A DNA stretch of 64,000 nucleotides from Candidatus Dadabacteria bacterium (lineage in GTDB: Bacteria > Desulfobacterota_D > UBA1144 > Nemesobacterales > Nemesobacteraceae). This document shows positions 62,501-64,000 of this stretch, in pieces (the stretch's first letter is position 1; the number at the start of each line of letters is the position of its first letter). The DNA lies in the NCBI GenBank assembly GCA_022827275.1, contig JAJDTG010000015.1, positions 83,619 to 147,618 of the forward strand. The letters are read 5' to 3'. The notes beneath the pieces were generated by a model. That model was not told the DNA's origin. It searched no databases and saw nothing but the letters and a program-made list of their open reading frames with translations. A program made the position numbers and the translations under genes.

Positions 62501-64000
62501 CACGTGAGCGCTAGACGTACCGGCCTTGATAGTGATAGTCTGGTCTCCTACCGTCGTGTAGTCATCACCTTCCTTGGCGGAATCTGTCGTATTGCCGACC
62601 TCAACTGTTACGGTCTTATCCGTGGCAAACCGGGAGCTTCCACCCAGAGTCGCTGTCACTCTCACGGTTTTCTCGCCTCCGTTCTCCATTAAGCCTTCCT
62701 GCACTCCGTCTTCGCCCGTATCCGTGTCCACGGAAAGTGTAAGCGCCGTGGGAGTGGCGTCGTCGTCTGTGACTGTGATTTCATCGGGGGTCACCGTCAG
62801 TCCAGTCGAGGTGCCCGATACGCTTATGATCTCATTGCCTTCCGCCAGGTTGTCGTTTGCAGGAGTAAGCGTGAAGGTTTGGCTACCGCTAGCCTCTCCC
62901 GCGTTGATAGTGATAGTGAGGTCAGTTGCCGAAGCAGTGTAGTCAGTGTCTTCGGTTGCGGAATCCGCCGACTTGCCCACGGCCACTGTCACGGTCTTGT
63001 TATCTGCGAAGCGAGCGGTCCCGTCCAGAGTCGCCGTAACGGTAACTGTCTTTGCTCCCCCTCCCTCTGCAACCGAGTCCGGATTTGCGACAAGCGTAAG
63101 AGCGGTAGGAGCCTCGTCGTCATCCGCAATGGTTATGGAGTCAGGTTTAACAGTTACTCCTGTGAGCGTGCCCTCAACGCTTATGGTTTTATCTTGCTCA
63201 TCTATCGCGTTGTCAATGGGAGTAAGCGTGAATGTTTGGCTGCCGCTAGCCGCCCCCGCGTTGATAGTGATGTTAAAGTCGGCCACCGTCTGGTAATCAG
63301 TTCCTTCCACGGCTGTGTCGGAGCTTTTACCCACTGATACAGTTACGGACTTGTTAACCGCAAAGCGAGCGGTTCCATCAAAAGTTGCGGTAACGGTGAC
63401 AGTCTTTGCTCCGCCGCTTTCTGTTACTGAGTTCTGTTTCCCATTTGTGCTGGAGTCTGTATCCACCGAAATTGTAAGATCAGTCGGGGACGCGTCGTCA
63501 TCATCCGTGATTGTGATCTCGGCATCTGTTACAGTCAGTCCCGCCGATGTGCCGTCAAAGCTTATTGTCTCGTCCTCCTCGTCGAGGTTGTCGTCAGTGG
63601 GAGTGAGGGTGAAGTCCACATACCCACTTCCCTCCCCTGCAGCTATGGTGATAGTCTGGGTTCCTACCGTCGCGTAGTCCGTACCTTCGGTTGCGGAGTC
63701 CGCCGACTTGCCCACTTCAACGGTTACGGTCTTAGCGGCGACAAACTGGGCTGTTCCTACCAGGGTTGCAATTATCCGTACTGTCTTTGCGCCTCCGTTC
63801 TCAGCTATGCTGCTCTGCACATTGTTTGTGGCTGTGTCAGCGTCCACCGTAAGGGTAAGAGCTGTAGGCGCCGCGTCGTCATCCGTGATTGTGATCTCGG
63901 CATCTGTTACAGTCAGTCCCGCCGATGTGCCGTCAAAGCTTATTGTCTCGTCCTCCTCGTCGAGGTTGTCGTCAGTGGGAGTGAGGGTGAAGTCCACATA
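59552..64000 (-). CDS. Large Calx-β-repeat protein with C-terminal β-barrel, 5' part beyond the window
   Basis: Open from the right edge to TGA 59552: 1482 codons visible. About eight full Calx-β repeats of ~120-126 residues, each ending in an ITDDD/IEDDD acidic metal-binding strand (last ones IEDDDNPA, IIDNNDPP, IEDDDRPKA). Then a ~440-residue β-strand-rich region resembling an autotransporter barrel, with alternating amphipathic strands and a final Phe (KFSF), the outer-membrane insertion signature. Predicted surface protein, adhesion or matrix-type. The true start and signal peptide lie outside. Neighbouring repeats are nearly identical at DNA level (122 bp exact), inviting recombination. 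Confidence 0.85.
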   Translation of the reverse strand, partial: YVDFTLTPTDDNLDEEDETISFDGTSAGLTVTDAEITITDDDAAPTALTLTVDADTATNNVQSSIAENGGAKTVRIIATLVGTAQFVAAKTVTVEVGKSADSATEGTDYATVGTQTITIAAGEGSGYVDFTLTPTDDNLDEEDETISFDGTSAGLTVTDAEITITDDDDASPTDLTISVDTDSSTNGKQNSVTESGGAKTVTVTATFDGTARFAVNKSVTVSVGKSSDTAVEGTDYQTVADFNITINAGAASGSQTFTLTPIDNAIDEQDKTISVEGTLTGVTVKPDSITIADDDEAPTALTLVANPDSVAEGGGAKTVTVTATLDGTARFADNKTVTVAVGKSADSATEDTDYTASATDLTITINAGEASGSQTFTLTPANDNLAEGNEIISVSGTSTGLTVTPDEITVTDDDATPTALTLSVDTDTGEDGVQEGLMENGGEKTVRVTATLGGSSRFATDKTVTVEVGNTTDSAKEGDDYTTVGDQTITIKAGTSSAHVDFRLTPTDDDLDDDNEMISIDGTSAGLEVAGTTIIITDDDATPTALSLTVDTGSGTGETQDSKTEQNLALSRGSINEDAGATTVTVTASLDGAARFAVDKIVTVEVGKDGDSATEGTDYEAVGTQTVTIAAGEGSGHVDFTLTPKDDNLDEENETISVEGVLKDVTVTNAIITIEDDDTTPELSITSSSVTEGDDPGSTVALNFTVTMNVASEQEVHVRYEDAGTGTATPGEDYEPLAPGILMFNQGITRNTVTVAVKGDKIDEYNETVVIRFLSPSNATFQDGAQTFSVTGTIEDDDNPAILSINSPSVKESGTSGVSAAMTFTVTLTPESSKVVTVSYANPETGTATPGRDYVPISPGTLTFSPGIISRTITVTVNGDNIDEYDETVSLRLSNPTNASFPDNVSTLDTTGLIIDNNDPPTVSFADSDPVEEGTVAVFPLNLSEESGKIITVRWATSSGTALEDVDYHGSGAEITINPGTTSETIEVATIDDREIEFTETFSVTLSDPVNLTLEKSTAIGTIEDDDRPKAIARLKRVNKTILPYVGSALMRSRIDHITGCINHAASGVSYGDLSSLEGQLRNNAETWEQDPMERVSFRDVFSDARLATMFKSYGETHNPGDVTFCAGSDWNELSGGEGDLIKWDGSLGGAHLGGNVRLSEWILTGLDLFLYTGSFDWTDSVIGETFTGDWDLDLRGVNPYVALLSEDGETQFWTMAGYGFGKVNIVEEEILDQSADITMKSIALGGAVPLSKISGNGSLSLRGDLWLGKFKIADNTDLIRGVSVQTRGARALLESKWQGSSVTPSLLVGVKHDNASSDSTGMEIGSGIEWESRSHGLRASLKSRALLVRSSVQEWGISGDVQLSPRRGLGPSLRLATSRGEDEERASTFFENDSETEFGEGGDEGMSLEAEAGWGIPAVGGRGVMTPFAAVSLLERDESVLRLGGRLDVGKAFDLQLEGQREKNDVNGSEYELLLEAKFSF
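63501..63622. repeat. Intragenic direct repeat, copy A (122 bp)
   Basis: Identical base for base to 63879-64000, 378 bp (126 codons) apart, within the Calx-β repeat gene. Copy B is cut by the window end, so the exact repeat may be longer. Confidence 0.95.
63879..64000. repeat. Intragenic direct repeat, copy B (122 bp, truncated by window)
   Basis: Second copy of 63501-63622 with no mismatch over the visible length; same frame, so repeat number can change without frameshift. Confidence 0.95.

Noticed and set aside
59552..64000. Repeats in the right-end gene as CRISPR or tandem satellite
   Set aside because: The frame stays open and each unit translates to a Calx-β domain, so they are protein repeats.

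Overview
The window is bacterial chromosome, probably from a Gram-negative organism. It carries a β-barrel autotransporter-like surface protein ending in Phe, homodimeric-type pyruvate dehydrogenase (aceE) with its E2 and E3, the block ftsH-folP-cdaA-ybbR-glmM-pdxJ-acpS-folC, scpAB-xerD, and lutABC. This mix recalls deltaproteobacterial-type or Dadabacteria-like lineages, but the sequence alone does not fix the taxon. Core genes are fairly GC-rich. The accessory stretches (1-4.1 kb, 19.9-20.1 kb, 23.8-25.3 kb, 44.6-45.5 kb, 51.6-55.1 kb) look AT-richer and resemble acquired defence or addiction modules.

Layout. 1-4.1 kb: a defence-like cluster with a SIR2-domain gene running off the left edge, and divergently a 49-aa Cys-rich mini-protein overlapping an AbiJ-NTD3/Abi_C-type gene, then a HEPN-motif gene. 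4.4-9.9 kb: pyruvate dehydrogenase operon. 10-18.3 kb: rpsT, holA, ndk, an RHH-like protein, a secreted metzincin-like protein, cysC, proA, recN. 18.3-20.7 kb: an active-type Fic protein with phased upstream repeats, then pyruvoyl-dependent arginine decarboxylase. 20.8-23.8 kb: nfo, a diverged PurN-like protein, cdsA, ybeY. 23.9-25.3 kb: small addiction-type genes (HicBA, HI1420-type antidote). 25.4-30.7 kb (minus strand): metK-ahcY-xerD-M50 protease-scpA-scpB. 30.9-35 kb: a frameshifted Cache-like secreted gene, rpe, a hypothetical gene plus DnaC-like ATPase, RelBE-type pair. 35.1-44.5 kb (minus): the ftsH-to-folC block ending in a deacetylase-family gene. 44.7-51.5 kb: NYN-domain protein, cysteine synthase, PBP1A, purU, SDR, FmdB-type zinc ribbon. 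51.6-55 kb: a second defence-like module made of a 50-aa CxxC mini-protein, a GHKL (Hsp90-like) ATPase and a SIR2-HEAT protein. 55.2-59.4 kb: a degenerate Fic/wHTH gene coupled by ATGA overlaps to lutABC. 59.6-64 kb: the 3' part of a large Calx-β repeat, β-barrel protein that continues past the right edge.

The main candidate for an undescribed system is the three-gene unit at 51639-55011 and its parallel with the left-edge cluster. Both loci contain a SIR2-type NADase-like gene, and both have a ~50-residue Cys-rich mini-ORF with a good ribosome-binding site overlapping the 5' end of the next gene. A second theme is two different Fic-family genes, each preceded by its own set of helically phased short repeats. 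No tRNA, rRNA, CRISPR array or intact insertion sequence was seen.
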